From assembly GCA_037143335.1 (NCBI GenBank), contig JBAWZA010000006.1:62001-126000 (forward strand): a stretch of 64,000 nt of DNA, written 5' to 3'. The stretch's first letter is position 1. Each line of letters opens with the position of its first letter. The position numbers and the translations under genes were made by a program. Origin of the DNA: PALSA-1296 sp037143335 (GTDB taxonomy: Bacteria; Bacteroidota; Ignavibacteria; Palsa-1295). This document shows positions 49,342 to 58,533 of this stretch, in pieces. The notes under the pieces are model-generated. The model did no database searches, had not been told where the DNA came from, and saw only the letters and a program-made list of their open reading frames with translations.

Positions 49342-50346
49342 TTATTTCGCAGAAACATCGGCAAATCGAAGCTCGTCGTAGGTATCAAGAATAGCACGAA
49401 TTGTATTCGGAGCATTACCTTCCGTTCTGTTATTGACATACGCCCGGAACATGCGTTTCTCTTTTTCTGATTTCACCATTAGCTCTGCGATTGCCGCGCG
49501 CATCTCGGGCATCGGCTCCAGAGTCTCACTGTAAGGCTGGTAGCGTTTCACTGCCGTTTCGTGCTTCATCCCTCGCTTAGTGAGTGCACGAATGACAATT
49601 TCGTTTGATGTGAAAATTCCTGTTCGCCTCATTTGCTCTTCGATAGGTGGCATCCACGTTTGCGCATTGAGAACGTGGGTGATGTTGTGAGAACGAAGTG
49701 AATTCAGATAGTCATCATAACCAGGATGTATGAGAATAGGATCGCGAACTTCTACTGCGTAAGAGTATCCCTTCGGAATTTTGCCGAGGAAATCATCAAG
49801 GTTATTAACGAATTGCTCGTGATCATAATCTCGTGCTCCCCACCCGGATTCGAAAAAGAACGGAGAAAATTCGAATATGATCGTTCCTAATTTTTCTTTG
49901 AATACATCACGGATAGGACCAAGTACATATTTTGAAAACATATCCGCATCAAGGTAGTACTCGTTTAACGCAGGCGATTGTCCGCGAATAAAAGCGCGCT
50001 CGGATCGAAGTGTGACACTTTCGGGACATTTGAACGTCATCTGAAAACTCTGAGGCAATTTTTTCTCTATTCCCTCGAGTTGCTTCACATCAGGCAATCG
50101 GTAGTACATCGAATCGTTGCAGACGGTGGGGAACACGGTTGCGTATTCTGAAAGAGCCTGCTTGTCAAATTTTGATTTGTTGAGTACCCTCTCTCCTTTT
50201 AATGTCCTCAAGTAATCCTCATTATATACCTGTCCCAACCAACCCTCGTATTTCCAGCTGGAAGTACCAAGATAAATGCCCTTCGCGGCGAGGGCGTGGA
50301 GCCGAGGGATGTCGTGTGCGGGATTGAATTTCGGTGTTTGGGTCAC
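49342..50346 (-). CDS. DUF72 (YecE-like) protein, 334 aa
   Basis: TIM-barrel-like DUF72: IYLGTSSWKYEGWLGQVY at the start, VFPTVCNDSMYYRLP, FQMTFKCPESVTL, TIIFEFSPFF, YSYAVEVRDPILIHPG and RMFRAYVNNRTEGNAPNTI. Members are cytoplasmic proteins of unknown function. Length is at the upper end of the family. Single gene, diverging from a cytochrome-like lipoprotein gene on the other strand. Confidence 0.9.
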   Translation of the reverse strand: MTQTPKFNPAHDIPRLHALAAKGIYLGTSSWKYEGWLGQVYNEDYLRTLKGERVLNKSKFDKQALSEYATVFPTVCNDSMYYRLPDVKQLEGIEKKLPQSFQMTFKCPESVTLRSERAFIRGQSPALNEYYLDADMFSKYVLGPIRDVFKEKLGTIIFEFSPFFFESGWGARDYDHEQFVNNLDDFLGKIPKGYSYAVEVRDPILIHPGYDDYLNSLRSHNITHVLNAQTWMPPIEEQMRRTGIFTSNEIVIRALTKRGMKHETAVKRYQPYSETLEPMPEMRAAIAELMVKSEKEKRMFRAYVNNRTEGNAPNTIRAILDTYDELRFADVSAK

Positions 50347-50520
50347 AGGATATTCATTCGAAGTTATTGCACCGATAAACCATTGCCGAAGAGGGATAAT
50401 TTCTCCGTTATGAGATCAAATTATCCCGAAACCACACCAAATCGGGTGCGTATTCTTATAGGGGAGGGAATGAGAGGTTATCGGACTTACGTTCAACCAA
50501 CGGAGACCACAATTATTCAG

Positions 50521-50892
50521 ATGAATTCTCGCTACAATTATCTGTTTTCGGTGTTGATGCTTATGGGCTGCTCAAGCTCGGATATTACTTCGTCTAACGA
50601 CGTAGTATTTCCTGCTGAAAATATTAGCTTTGCGCAGAAAGTCGAGCCATTATTTGCTGTTTCATGCAACTCCTCAGGTTGCCATGATGCGGCGAGAAGC
50701 TCGAATAATTTTGTGGACTTGACAAGTTGGTACGGAACAAGGGCAACGAACGTTGTCAACCAACCTGGCGATACAACGTGTGGGCTGTTGCAAGTTGTCT
50801 TCGGACGCGAGTTCCATCCGGGGATAAATCTGAACAGTAATCACAGACAGGGACTGAAACAATGGGTGCTCGAAGGCGCTCAGAATAATTAG
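50521..50892 (+). CDS. Cytochrome-c-like lipoprotein, 123 aa
   Basis: From ATG 50521 a short signal ends in lipobox LMLMGC (Cys ~14). The mature part reads ISFAQKVEPLFAVSCNSSGC-HD, then FVDLTSWYGTR and a C-terminal QGLKQWVLEGAQNN. That layout is the small class-I cytochrome c domain seen in FCB proteins, but the haem motif is C-x4-CH (CNSSGCH) instead of C-x2-CH, as in many relatives, and the usual distal Met is not obvious. Haem binding is therefore uncertain. An earlier in-frame ATG at 50296 overlaps the opposite-strand gene. Confidence 0.75.
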   Translation: MNSRYNYLFSVLMLMGCSSSDITSSNDVVFPAENISFAQKVEPLFAVSCNSSGCHDAARSSNNFVDLTSWYGTRATNVVNQPGDTTCGLLQVVFGREFHPGINLNSNHRQGLKQWVLEGAQNN

Positions 50893-50913
50893 ATAATAGC
50901 AGCGGCAAGAAAC

Positions 50914-52374
50914 ATGAATACCAAGTTGTTTTCGCATTCTCCGATCAAGTTCGTACTACGTGTATGGATTCTTGCGATGGCTTGCATTCTATTCAGTGGA
51001 GAAGTTCGTGCACAGCACTTCGGTCATGATATGCGTGATTATTTTGATTTCGGTGAGCAGTTTTATGCGGCAGCTATACAATCGGCGGATGCTGCTTCCG
51101 TGGAAATTCGAGTGAACACAGCCTACGGACTTTTCTCTTTTTTAAAAACAGATAAAGCTCACGCCTCACTTGGACAGTATTACGCTGTTCGTGATCTTTC
51201 CATCGAACTTCGAGAACATCCGGCTGGCTCCGTACTCAAAGCCCTGAACACCCGCGACACAATCTATGCGGCAACATTCGCTGAAACGACATCGAAGGAT
51301 GCCTGGAGATCTTACGTTCGGAGTATGCCGCTAACGGATATTCAACTGCCCCAATCGGTGGAGCTACATTTTGAGGTGCGCGATGGCTTCTTAGCACGGT
51401 TGGCAAATCGTCCGAACTCCTTTGATTTAACATTGCGACCCTATCATCATGCGAAGTCTGTGACTGGTGCGGATTCAAATGTGCTAGGATGCAGTGATGT
51501 TTACGTTTTTGATCGAGCTGGTGATGGCAATATACTGAGGATGAAAAACTGGGGAGCAACAACGGAGTTCAGCCATGATCTCATGACGGGAATTTCCTTC
51601 GCAATGCCGGTGGGTGTGAAATTGGATAGTTTGAATATCGGATTAACGCAAACGTCAAATCTTTTGGAGGAGAAAAACTTCCTTTCTGTTTCTCGGGGAA
51701 ATATCACTATTCACGGTGATCAAATTATTCCAAGTCAATTATTTGTGACAAGCCTTGTTGACAGCGAGATATTGTATAAACTCTCGGAGCCAATGACGAG
51801 CGATAGCTTGTCGCATTATGCCAGCGTACTCTGTACAATCCCGGGGAAGAAATTGGAGCAAGGGAAGTATCGAATTGATGTAAAGGTATTCTCTGGAAAT
51901 ATCGTTCGTTCTTTTACTCAGCCTATTGAACTGCAATGGCATTCCATGCCACTTTCACTCGATAATCCTCGTGATGCAGTTCCGCCTCTTGCGCATATAA
52001 CTACTGAAGAGGAATATAAAAATCTCTCAAGCGGGTCGCGCGATGAGCAACTTCGGAAATTGTATTCATTCTGGAAGGATCGGGACCCCACGCCGGAGAC
52101 ATCGTATAACGAAAGGATGGCAGAGTTTTACCAGCGCGCTGACTACGCATATTTTAATTTCGCACGTGGACCACGTGTACTTGATGGGGCAACCACAGAC
52201 CGAGGAAAAATATATATACTCTTCGGTGCACCAACAAATATCGAACGGACATTCCTTGTCGGTGAACAGCCCGTCGAAATCTGGACATACTCGAATAATG
52301 TAAAGAAGGTAGTAAAATTCAGCGATCCCGGCGGACACGGTGATTATAAACTCACGGAAGTGAAGCCACTGTAA
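50914..52374 (+). CDS. GWxTD-domain exported protein, 486 aa
   Basis: A signal peptide (VLRVWILAMACILFSGEVRA) precedes a beta-rich body, and the C-terminal ~110 residues match the GWxTD domain: FYQRADYAYFNFA, TTDRGKIYILFGAPTNIE and VEIWTYSNN. Here the Gly-Trp of the name is replaced (ATTDRG). GWxTD proteins are widespread in FCB and Acidobacteria, secreted, function unknown. It follows the cytochrome-like gene by 21 bp and may be co-transcribed with it. Confidence 0.85.
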   Translation: MNTKLFSHSPIKFVLRVWILAMACILFSGEVRAQHFGHDMRDYFDFGEQFYAAAIQSADAASVEIRVNTAYGLFSFLKTDKAHASLGQYYAVRDLSIELREHPAGSVLKALNTRDTIYAATFAETTSKDAWRSYVRSMPLTDIQLPQSVELHFEVRDGFLARLANRPNSFDLTLRPYHHAKSVTGADSNVLGCSDVYVFDRAGDGNILRMKNWGATTEFSHDLMTGISFAMPVGVKLDSLNIGLTQTSNLLEEKNFLSVSRGNITIHGDQIIPSQLFVTSLVDSEILYKLSEPMTSDSLSHYASVLCTIPGKKLEQGKYRIDVKVFSGNIVRSFTQPIELQWHSMPLSLDNPRDAVPPLAHITTEEEYKNLSSGSRDEQLRKLYSFWKDRDPTPETSYNERMAEFYQRADYAYFNFARGPRVLDGATTDRGKIYILFGAPTNIERTFLVGEQPVEIWTYSNNVKKVVKFSDPGGHGDYKLTEVKPL

Positions 52375-52480
52375 GTATGATTGTTCTTTTCTACAGTGTG
52401 GATAATGCGAATCTGGATTTCTCAACTTTTTAGGAATTGTGTTCGTTATTGCTCTGTCTTAAGTCTAAAATTTTAATGCT

Positions 52481-53125
52481 ATGAAATTTGTGAAAAATTT
52501 GTGTCTCGCTGTTTTGTTCGTAACTCTCGTAGGTGTGAGTACCTCTAATGCTACAACCCATATAGTTGAGTTTGGCGGTGCTGCCGGTTTTAACTTTGTG
52601 CCAAAGGTTACTCCTTCGGTGATGGTCGGCGATACGATGCAGTGGGTTGGCTCCTTTAATTTTCATCCATTGAAATTCGATAGAGTACCCGTGGGTGCGG
52701 ACACGATTGTTCCTCCTACAACAGGGATGACATTTATTTACGTAGTCAAGGTTGCTGGTACCTACACATTCTACTGTATGCAACACGGTGGCGTGGGGGG
52801 AGTCGGGATGTCTGGTTCGTTCACTGATGCTCAAGTTTCAGTTAAGACTCAGAACTCTGGTTTACTCAAGATGAAGACGAATTATCCGAATCCGTTTGCG
52901 TCTTCAACGAATCTTGCTTATTCACTCGCTGAGCCAACAGTTGTTTCTGTTCGCGTTCTCAATGTGTCAGGAAGTACGGTCTATCAAGAGAATTTGGGAA
53001 TGCAAAACAGTGGCGATCATTCTCTCGAGTTGGGTAATGGCGCATTTGGTTGTAATGGTACATACATCGTAGAACTTCGCGCAGGCGAAGCAGTACTCAC
53101 ACAACGAGTCGTCAAAGCTGACTAA
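52481..53125 (+). CDS. Secreted cupredoxin with type IX secretion sorting domain
   Basis: Signal peptide (LCLAVLFVTLVGVSTSNA), then a plastocyanin-like domain with copper ligands His in SFNFHPLKF, Cys in YTFYCMQH, the following His, and a possible Met in GVGMSGSF. Residues ~135-214 are a type A sorting domain: NYPNPFASSTNLAYSLAE, VVSVRVLNVSG and TYIVELRAGE. Mature protein would therefore cross the outer membrane via T9SS and may serve extracellular electron transfer or copper binding. A second T9SS substrate gene follows 11 bp downstream. The T9SS machinery is not in the window. Confidence 0.9.
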   Translation: MKFVKNLCLAVLFVTLVGVSTSNATTHIVEFGGAAGFNFVPKVTPSVMVGDTMQWVGSFNFHPLKFDRVPVGADTIVPPTTGMTFIYVVKVAGTYTFYCMQHGGVGGVGMSGSFTDAQVSVKTQNSGLLKMKTNYPNPFASSTNLAYSLAEPTVVSVRVLNVSGSTVYQENLGMQNSGDHSLELGNGAFGCNGTYIVELRAGEAVLTQRVVKAD

Positions 53126-53136
53126 AGTCTCATTCA

Positions 53137-54732
53137 ATGAGATACCGAATTGTATTTTTTTTAATCCTCCTATCTCAGCCACTCCATCTGAGTGCGCAAA
53201 CGATCGCACCTCGGATTGAATGGTCGCATTGTTTCGGTGGGAGCGATGAAGATCAAGCACTTTCGGTAGAACAAACTTCTGATAATGGCTACATCATCGC
53301 AGGTCTCTCTCGTTCATCTGATTCCAATCTCACTCTTCACCATGGCACAGCAGACGCAACCGATGCTTGGGTGATTCGTCTCGATAGTACAGGTAAATTA
53401 TTATGGCAATCCGATTTTGGAGGTGATGAGGATGACATCGCGAATTCGATACAGCAAACACCTGATGGTGGATTTATTTTTGCGGGCACTACTTCATCAT
53501 TGAATGGGGACGTAATCACTAATCATGGTGGCAAGGATTATTGGGTCGTGAAGCTCAATGAATTCGGGAAACTCAAGTGGCAAAAAACTTTTGGTGGTTC
53601 AAATGATGATGAGGCAACGTCAATAGCGGTTGTGGCTGGTGGGGGATTTATTGTTAACGGCTTTTCATACTCAAATGATGGTGATGTTCGGAATCATCAC
53701 GGCGATAATAGTAGAGCCGATCTTTGGGTTGTGCGTATTGATGATGCGGGAAATTTGCTTTGGCAGAAATCCTATGGCGGGTCAAAGAGAGATTACGGAT
53801 ATTCCATAGCTCAATCGCAGAACAATCATTTCCTGCTCGGGGGTTATTCCAATTCTTCGGATGGCGATATTGCAACTAACCATGGCGACGACGATTTTTT
53901 AGCGATCGAGATTGATTCGGTTGGCAAGATCGTTTGGGAGAAAACCTACGGCGGTTCTGGAATTGACGAGGCGTATTCAATCGCACCGACTCAAGATGAT
54001 GGTTGCATCGTTGCAGGATTCACATTTTCAACGGATGGCGATGTAGGTACAAGGAGCACTCCTGCAAATCCCGACGATTGGATTGTAAAGCTCGATAAAA
54101 ACGGGAAGATTGAGTGGAAGAAAATACTCGGTGGAGAAGATCTTGATGCAATTTACTCAGTCGAGCAAACCCTTGATGGAGGCTTCGTTGCCCTCGGTAG
54201 TACATCATCCACAACGGGAAGTTTTTCATCTAATCATGGTGAGTCAGATTTTTACTTTTTGAGACTCGATCCCTCAGGCAATCTTCTTTGGCAAATGCTT
54301 TTAGGAGGTAGTGGGAATGAGTTTGGTCTGTGCGTAGCTCTGTGCAGTGATAGCGGTTTTGTACTTGCTGGTACTGCCGATTCCGACGATGGTGATGTCC
54401 ATGATCACCAGTTCAAAGAAGACTTCTGGGTGGCGAAACTCGGATACTCCAAGCCGAGCTCGGTGCATGATTTTGTTTTCTCGCGACTACGAAGTTCGGC
54501 ATTTCCGAATCCGTTCAAGACCGAGACGAAGATTATGTTCAAAGGAAATATTGAATCACCATCGGAATTAATACTTTATAATTTGCTGGGGCAAGAAGTT
54601 AAAAAGTTAGTTGTGCTTGCCGGTGCGCAAGAAGTTTCAATTTATAGAAATGCGCTATCTTCAGGGATGTATGTGTACAGATTGGTCGAAGGCGGGCTGA
54701 TTAGAGCTTCGGGGAATCTGATAATAGAATAG
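53137..54732 (+). CDS. Secreted seven-repeat propeller-like protein with T9SS sorting domain
   Basis: After the signal peptide (YRIVFFLILLSQPLHLSAQ) seven tandem repeats of ~57-61 residues cover residues ~28-440, each of the form (F/Y/L)GG..-D-A-SI..T.DGGFI-G..-S-GDV-NHG-D-W-VKLD..G.L-WQK. Seven repeats of this length suggest a seven-bladed beta-propeller. The C-terminal ~80 residues are a type A T9SS domain (AFPNPFKTETKIMF, LILYNLLGQEVKKLV, GMYVYRLVEGG). Probably surface-exposed or released; ligand unknown. Possibly co-transcribed with the cupredoxin gene. Confidence 0.9.
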   Translation: MRYRIVFFLILLSQPLHLSAQTIAPRIEWSHCFGGSDEDQALSVEQTSDNGYIIAGLSRSSDSNLTLHHGTADATDAWVIRLDSTGKLLWQSDFGGDEDDIANSIQQTPDGGFIFAGTTSSLNGDVITNHGGKDYWVVKLNEFGKLKWQKTFGGSNDDEATSIAVVAGGGFIVNGFSYSNDGDVRNHHGDNSRADLWVVRIDDAGNLLWQKSYGGSKRDYGYSIAQSQNNHFLLGGYSNSSDGDIATNHGDDDFLAIEIDSVGKIVWEKTYGGSGIDEAYSIAPTQDDGCIVAGFTFSTDGDVGTRSTPANPDDWIVKLDKNGKIEWKKILGGEDLDAIYSVEQTLDGGFVALGSTSSTTGSFSSNHGESDFYFLRLDPSGNLLWQMLLGGSGNEFGLCVALCSDSGFVLAGTADSDDGDVHDHQFKEDFWVAKLGYSKPSSVHDFVFSRLRSSAFPNPFKTETKIMFKGNIESPSELILYNLLGQEVKKLVVLAGAQEVSIYRNALSSGMYVYRLVEGGLIRASGNLIIE

Positions 54733-54734
54733 GT

Positions 54735-55733
54735 TCACATTCTCTCGTCTTTTGCTTCACGCCTCATCAAGTCTCGGATGGCAAGCTTATGATCTTTCCC
54801 TTCGAAGAGGATTTTGTATGTCTCCTCGACAATAGGCATTTCGATATTGAATTTCCTTGCAAGTTGCAATGCTGATTCAGTCGTCCATACACCTTCAGCG
54901 ACCATCTTCATTCCAGCAAGTGCGTCGGTCAATGTTTTTCCTTTTCCAATTTCCTCACCCACTCTTCTGTTCCTTGAGTGCTTACTCAAACAGGTCACTA
55001 CGAGGTCACCCAGACCCGCTACGCCAGCAAATGTTTGCTCATCGGCTCCGAGTGCGATTCCCAACCTACGCATCTCTGCAAGCCCTCTAGAGATGAGTGC
55101 GGCGACGGTATTATCACCATAGCCTTCGCCTTCGATAATGCCAGCGCATATTGCGATGACATTTTTTAGTGCTCCAGCAAGCTCCACGCCGATCACATCG
55201 CTTGTTGAATAGACTCTGAAGAAGGGGAGAAAAAGAGCGTGCTGAATTTTCTTCACAGCTTCTTGATCAGTGCACGCAGCAGTCACTAATGTCGGAATTT
55301 TCCGAGCAACCTCTTCCGCGTGACTTGGTCCGCTGAAGGCAAGGATGCGGTTTTCTTGAACTCCTAAGACATCACCAATAACTTCCGTCATCCGCATCAA
55401 TGTACCACGCTCAATACCTTTGGAAGCGCTCATGTAGAGTGCTGTCGGATTTGTAATATCAGGTGCAAGTTCAGTGGCAACGTTTCGCAGAGATTGGGAT
55501 GGCACGGCGAAGACATACAAATCTCGATCGCGTAAGTCAGCAGATGCGTTCGTGATGTTGATGGCTGGCGGAATTTCTACTCCTGGAAGGTAAGAAGGAT
55601 TCTGCCGTGAACTTGAGATTTGTTCGGCTAACCCAGAAGTGCGTGACCACAGAGTCACATCGTGACCGCCTTCACTGAGAAGCAGAGCAATCGTCGTGCC
55701 CCAACCACCAGCGCCTATGACAACAGTTCTCAT
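54735..55733 (-). CDS. gpsA: Glycerol-3-phosphate dehydrogenase [NAD(P)+]
   Basis: GpsA reduces dihydroxyacetone phosphate to sn-glycerol-3-phosphate for phospholipid synthesis. NAD-binding VIGAGGWGTTIALLLSEGGH, FAVPSQSLR, SASKGIERGT, LAFSGPSHAEEVA, the catalytic Lys in ELAGALKNVIAICAG, and AGLGDLVVTCLSKHSRNRRV are all visible. 332 aa, standard. Its product is the acceptor for PlsY, whose gene lies 98 bp upstream on the same strand, though an intrinsic terminator sits between them. Confidence 0.97.
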   Translation of the reverse strand: MRTVVIGAGGWGTTIALLLSEGGHDVTLWSRTSGLAEQISSSRQNPSYLPGVEIPPAINITNASADLRDRDLYVFAVPSQSLRNVATELAPDITNPTALYMSASKGIERGTLMRMTEVIGDVLGVQENRILAFSGPSHAEEVARKIPTLVTAACTDQEAVKKIQHALFLPFFRVYSTSDVIGVELAGALKNVIAICAGIIEGEGYGDNTVAALISRGLAEMRRLGIALGADEQTFAGVAGLGDLVVTCLSKHSRNRRVGEEIGKGKTLTDALAGMKMVAEGVWTTESALQLARKFNIEMPIVEETYKILFEGKDHKLAIRDLMRREAKDERM

Positions 55734-55766
55734 CTATTCAGCTCAGCAATCACAAACAATTCTGAT

Positions 55767-55800
55767 AAAAAAAAGAGGAGCATACGAATGTCACTCCTCT
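55767..55800 (-). terminator. Intrinsic terminator of plsY (minus strand)
   Basis: On the minus strand AGAGGAG, a 13-nt loop, CTCCTCT, then a T-run of at least seven. Located 32 bp after the plsY stop, before gpsA. The stem may allow read-through. Confidence 0.8.
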
Positions 55801-55831
55801 CGAAAATCATTACAGCGACGAAACACAACGC

Positions 55832-56518
55832 TTATGCAGCGCCTTGCTTCGAGAAAATTCTGAGTTTATCGAAGCGATTCTCGGTGTTGGCAAGTAAGCG
55901 GACAATGTTCGAGCGATGGCGATAGATCAAAAATGATGAAATGCCTATTGCCCCAACGATGAGGGTATGATATCCATAAATATCAACTCCAAAGATATTC
56001 TGCCTCACAAACATTGTCGTTGGGAAAACGATAGCCGCGCTGATTGAGCCGAGTGAAATATACCCGGATGTAAAAACGATAAGGAGAAAAAATCCGATAG
56101 CGATACCCGTTTCGATCGGTGCGATTGCTACGAGCATTCCTGCGGCGGTGCTAATACCCTTGCCACCTTTGAAGCCTGCGAAGATTGTATAGCAATGACC
56201 AAGTACTGCGGCTATGCCAGCAAAAAATCTGAAGACGGTGATATCCTGAAATGGAGTATCATTATGAAACGGAAGGCCGTTGAACAGGATAGTCGCAACA
56301 ACGACGGCGGCGATTCCTTTGCTTAAATCAAGAACCTGCACCACTGTGCCGAGCTTCCATCCTAACACGCGGAAAGCGTTGGTTGAACCCATATTACCCG
56401 ATCCTTTTGTGCGAAGATCGAATCCTTTGAAGTGCTTGCTGATCATCACCCCAAAAGGGATTGATCCGAGCAAATATCCGACAAGAACAACAACGAGTAA
56501 ACTAATCATCGTATCCAA
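55832..56518 (-). CDS. plsY: Glycerol-3-phosphate acyltransferase PlsY
   Basis: PlsY transfers acyl groups from acyl-phosphate to glycerol-3-phosphate in the inner membrane, the first step of phospholipid synthesis. Family motifs: GYLLGSIPFGVMISK, LRTKGSGNMGSTNAFRVLG, HCYTIFAGFKGGKGISTAAG and a final segment LIYRHRSNIVRLLANTENR. Five to seven membrane helices; 228 aa is at the upper normal range. It precedes gpsA on the same strand, linking synthesis and acylation of glycerol phosphate. Confidence 0.96.
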   Translation of the reverse strand: MDTMISLLVVVLVGYLLGSIPFGVMISKHFKGFDLRTKGSGNMGSTNAFRVLGWKLGTVVQVLDLSKGIAAVVVATILFNGLPFHNDTPFQDITVFRFFAGIAAVLGHCYTIFAGFKGGKGISTAAGMLVAIAPIETGIAIGFFLLIVFTSGYISLGSISAAIVFPTTMFVRQNIFGVDIYGYHTLIVGAIGISSFLIYRHRSNIVRLLANTENRFDKLRIFSKQGAA

Positions 56519-56597
56519 ATATGTTAAGCCTGACTGTAACAGCAGTTTTCTATCTATTGTTCGGCAATCTAAGACATTTACTCAGTCACTTAGATTT

Positions 56598-57266
56598 CTA
56601 CCGTGTTACTTCGAGATCAGCCCTGTGGGTGATCTTGATATTTTTTTCCTCGCCCCTAACTATGTAAGGGTTTACGCCTATCCTCTCCATAAGTTGCGAT
56701 TCATCAGTGCCGGTGAAACCGTCGATTTCTGCTTGTTGGAATGCATCTCGAAGCATTTTTGCGGAGGCTGCCTGCGGAGTTTGTGCCCGCCAAAGATTTT
56801 CACGCGATATTGATGAATTCACAAAACCGTCATTTGCTTTTTTGAGACTATCAACGACAGGAATCGCGGCTATCGCAGCACCATGCAATTCGCTGGCGAC
56901 AATAATTTCGGAGATCAATTTCGAACTTAGAAACGGCCGTGCGGCGTCATGAACAAGGATGATCGAATACTCGTCAGCCTTTGCAAAAATTGCTAAGCCA
57001 TTAGAGACAGATTCTTGACGTGTCTCGCCACCGGAGATGAGAGTGATTCGTGACCGAGCTGGGTGAGCTGCGATTTCGGATTCGATTCGAGTACTATTTT
57101 TGGCTGATACCACCAGTGCGATTCGACCAATTCTCGGATGATTGGCGAATGTGTTGAGGCTGTGCTGGTAGAGGGGAATTCCACCCAGCATTTCGAATTG
57201 CTTCTCCGATCCAAACCGATTACCGCCACCAGCGGCTACGAGTATGACATTTGCTTCGTGTGACAT
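56598..57266 (-). CDS. ispD: 2-C-methyl-D-erythritol 4-phosphate cytidylyltransferase
   Basis: IspD attaches CMP to methylerythritol phosphate in the MEP isoprenoid pathway. Nucleotide-binding ANVILVAAGGGNRFGSEKQF (the usual P-K/Q-F positions), VHDAARPFLSS, AAIAAIPVVDSLKKAN and WRAQTPQAASAKML, then GTDESQLMER. I start at ATG 57266; an ATG five codons earlier (57281) is also possible. 222 aa. It diverges from a TPR gene. Other MEP genes are not in the window. Confidence 0.94.
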   Translation of the reverse strand: MSHEANVILVAAGGGNRFGSEKQFEMLGGIPLYQHSLNTFANHPRIGRIALVVSAKNSTRIESEIAAHPARSRITLISGGETRQESVSNGLAIFAKADEYSIILVHDAARPFLSSKLISEIIVASELHGAAIAAIPVVDSLKKANDGFVNSSISRENLWRAQTPQAASAKMLRDAFQQAEIDGFTGTDESQLMERIGVNPYIVRGEEKNIKITHRADLEVTR

Positions 57267-57354
57267 GTGTTCTTTGAACATTTATTCCGAGGGAAAAGTA
57301 AGGCGAATGATAGTTGCGCGGGATAATTTTTTATTTAAAGCATGTTCATTGGGT

Positions 57355-58230
57355 ATGATAGATTCGATGACTAACAAAGCTAATCTTCCAGATTTTATGA
57401 AACTCTGGAATTACAACGACCCGATTGAGACTGAAACAAAGTTTCGGGAATTACTTCCGCTCGCCGTTTCGTCAGGTGACCATTCTTATCATGCGCAACT
57501 GCTGACGCAGATTGCTCGTACGTTTTCGCTTCGAAGTCAATTTGCTGAGGCGCATACATTACTCGAAGGGGTTCGTGACATGCTCAGTGATGATATGAAG
57601 TTGGCACGTGTCCGATACCTGCTTGAATTGGGGCGAACATTTAATTCATCAAATCAGCAGAATCTGGCAATGCCCATTTTCATCGAAGCATCCGAACTGG
57701 CTTCGACAATCGGTGAGGAGAGCCTTGCGATTGATGCAATCCATATGATTGCCATTGCCGAGCGTGATCCGATTAAACAAGTTGAGTGGAATCTCAAGGG
57801 CATTGAGATGGCAGTTGCAAGTGAAAAAGCCCGCGCATGGTTAAGGGCGCTCTACAACAATATCGGTGAAAGTTTTTTGGTGCTCAAAGATTATGTCAAT
57901 GCACTCGAGCACTTTAGAAAACTTGAAGCCTATGAAATCGAACGAAAAGGATCGGCAGATATTTTCATTAAAAAAGATATTGCAAAGTGTCTGAGATTTT
58001 TGGGAAATCCAGAAAATGCCGCTGATCTTATGCAAAATACATTAGATGAACTCCTATCAAAAACGGAAGATGATGGTTATATTCGCGAGGAGTTAGCTGA
58101 GGATTTATTCGCTCTCGGAAAAAGCGACGAAGCAAAAATTCACTTCAAACGAGCGTTCGAACTTTTAAGTATTGACGGTTGGTATAAGACGAACGGAAAT
58201 CTTTCGAGGTTGGAAGAGTTGAGTAGCTAA
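57355..58230 (+). CDS. TPR-repeat protein, ~291 aa
   Basis: Helical tetratricopeptide-like repeats throughout: LLTQIARTFSLRSQFAEAHT, YLLELGRTFNSSNQQNLAMP, LYNNIGESFLVLKDYVNALE and LAEDLFALGKSDEAKIHFKR. There is no signal peptide from the start at ATG 57355 (57367 is an alternative; an ORF from 57244 overlaps ispD). Probably cytoplasmic scaffold; partner unknown. It converges with a small secreted-protein gene whose stop begins at the next base. Confidence 0.78.
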   Translation: MIDSMTNKANLPDFMKLWNYNDPIETETKFRELLPLAVSSGDHSYHAQLLTQIARTFSLRSQFAEAHTLLEGVRDMLSDDMKLARVRYLLELGRTFNSSNQQNLAMPIFIEASELASTIGEESLAIDAIHMIAIAERDPIKQVEWNLKGIEMAVASEKARAWLRALYNNIGESFLVLKDYVNALEHFRKLEAYEIERKGSADIFIKKDIAKCLRFLGNPENAADLMQNTLDELLSKTEDDGYIREELAEDLFALGKSDEAKIHFKRAFELLSIDGWYKTNGNLSRLEELSS

Positions 58231-58476
58231 CTACTTCTTTTTTTGCTCTTCCTTAGGCTCGTGATTTTTTTGGACCTTTGCTTTTTCGCGGTCTTCTCTG
58301 CGGAGTTCGTTTTTCCGCTCCAATAATTTTCTCGTTAATTCTTCTTTACGGTCTTCACGCGGATGCTCGACCTTCGTGTCCGAGGATTTTGGTGAAGGAT
58401 TCTGTGCAAATGCGCCACGTGTCGAGGCTGTCGCCATGAGCAAAAGTAGAATCAAAAATAGCTTCACATTCTTCAT
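58231..58476 (-). CDS. Small exported charged protein, 81 aa
   Basis: A signal peptide (LFLILLLLMATASTRGAFAQ) is followed by ~55 residues almost entirely Lys/Glu/Arg/Asp (EDRKEELTRKLLERKNELRR), predicted as one long charged helix. No family recognised. It is 57 bp downstream of... the histidine-kinase gene lies 3' of it on the same strand's upstream side, i.e. the kinase ends at 58534, so both could share a transcript. A role as a small periplasmic stress or chaperone-like helix is possible but unsupported. Confidence 0.65.
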   Translation of the reverse strand: MKNVKLFLILLLLMATASTRGAFAQNPSPKSSDTKVEHPREDRKEELTRKLLERKNELRREDREKAKVQKNHEPKEEQKKK

Positions 58477-58533
58477 GACTATCTTAACGCAAAACGATGC
58501 CGTTTTGATACAAAAAATGCTGTGAAAAATTAT

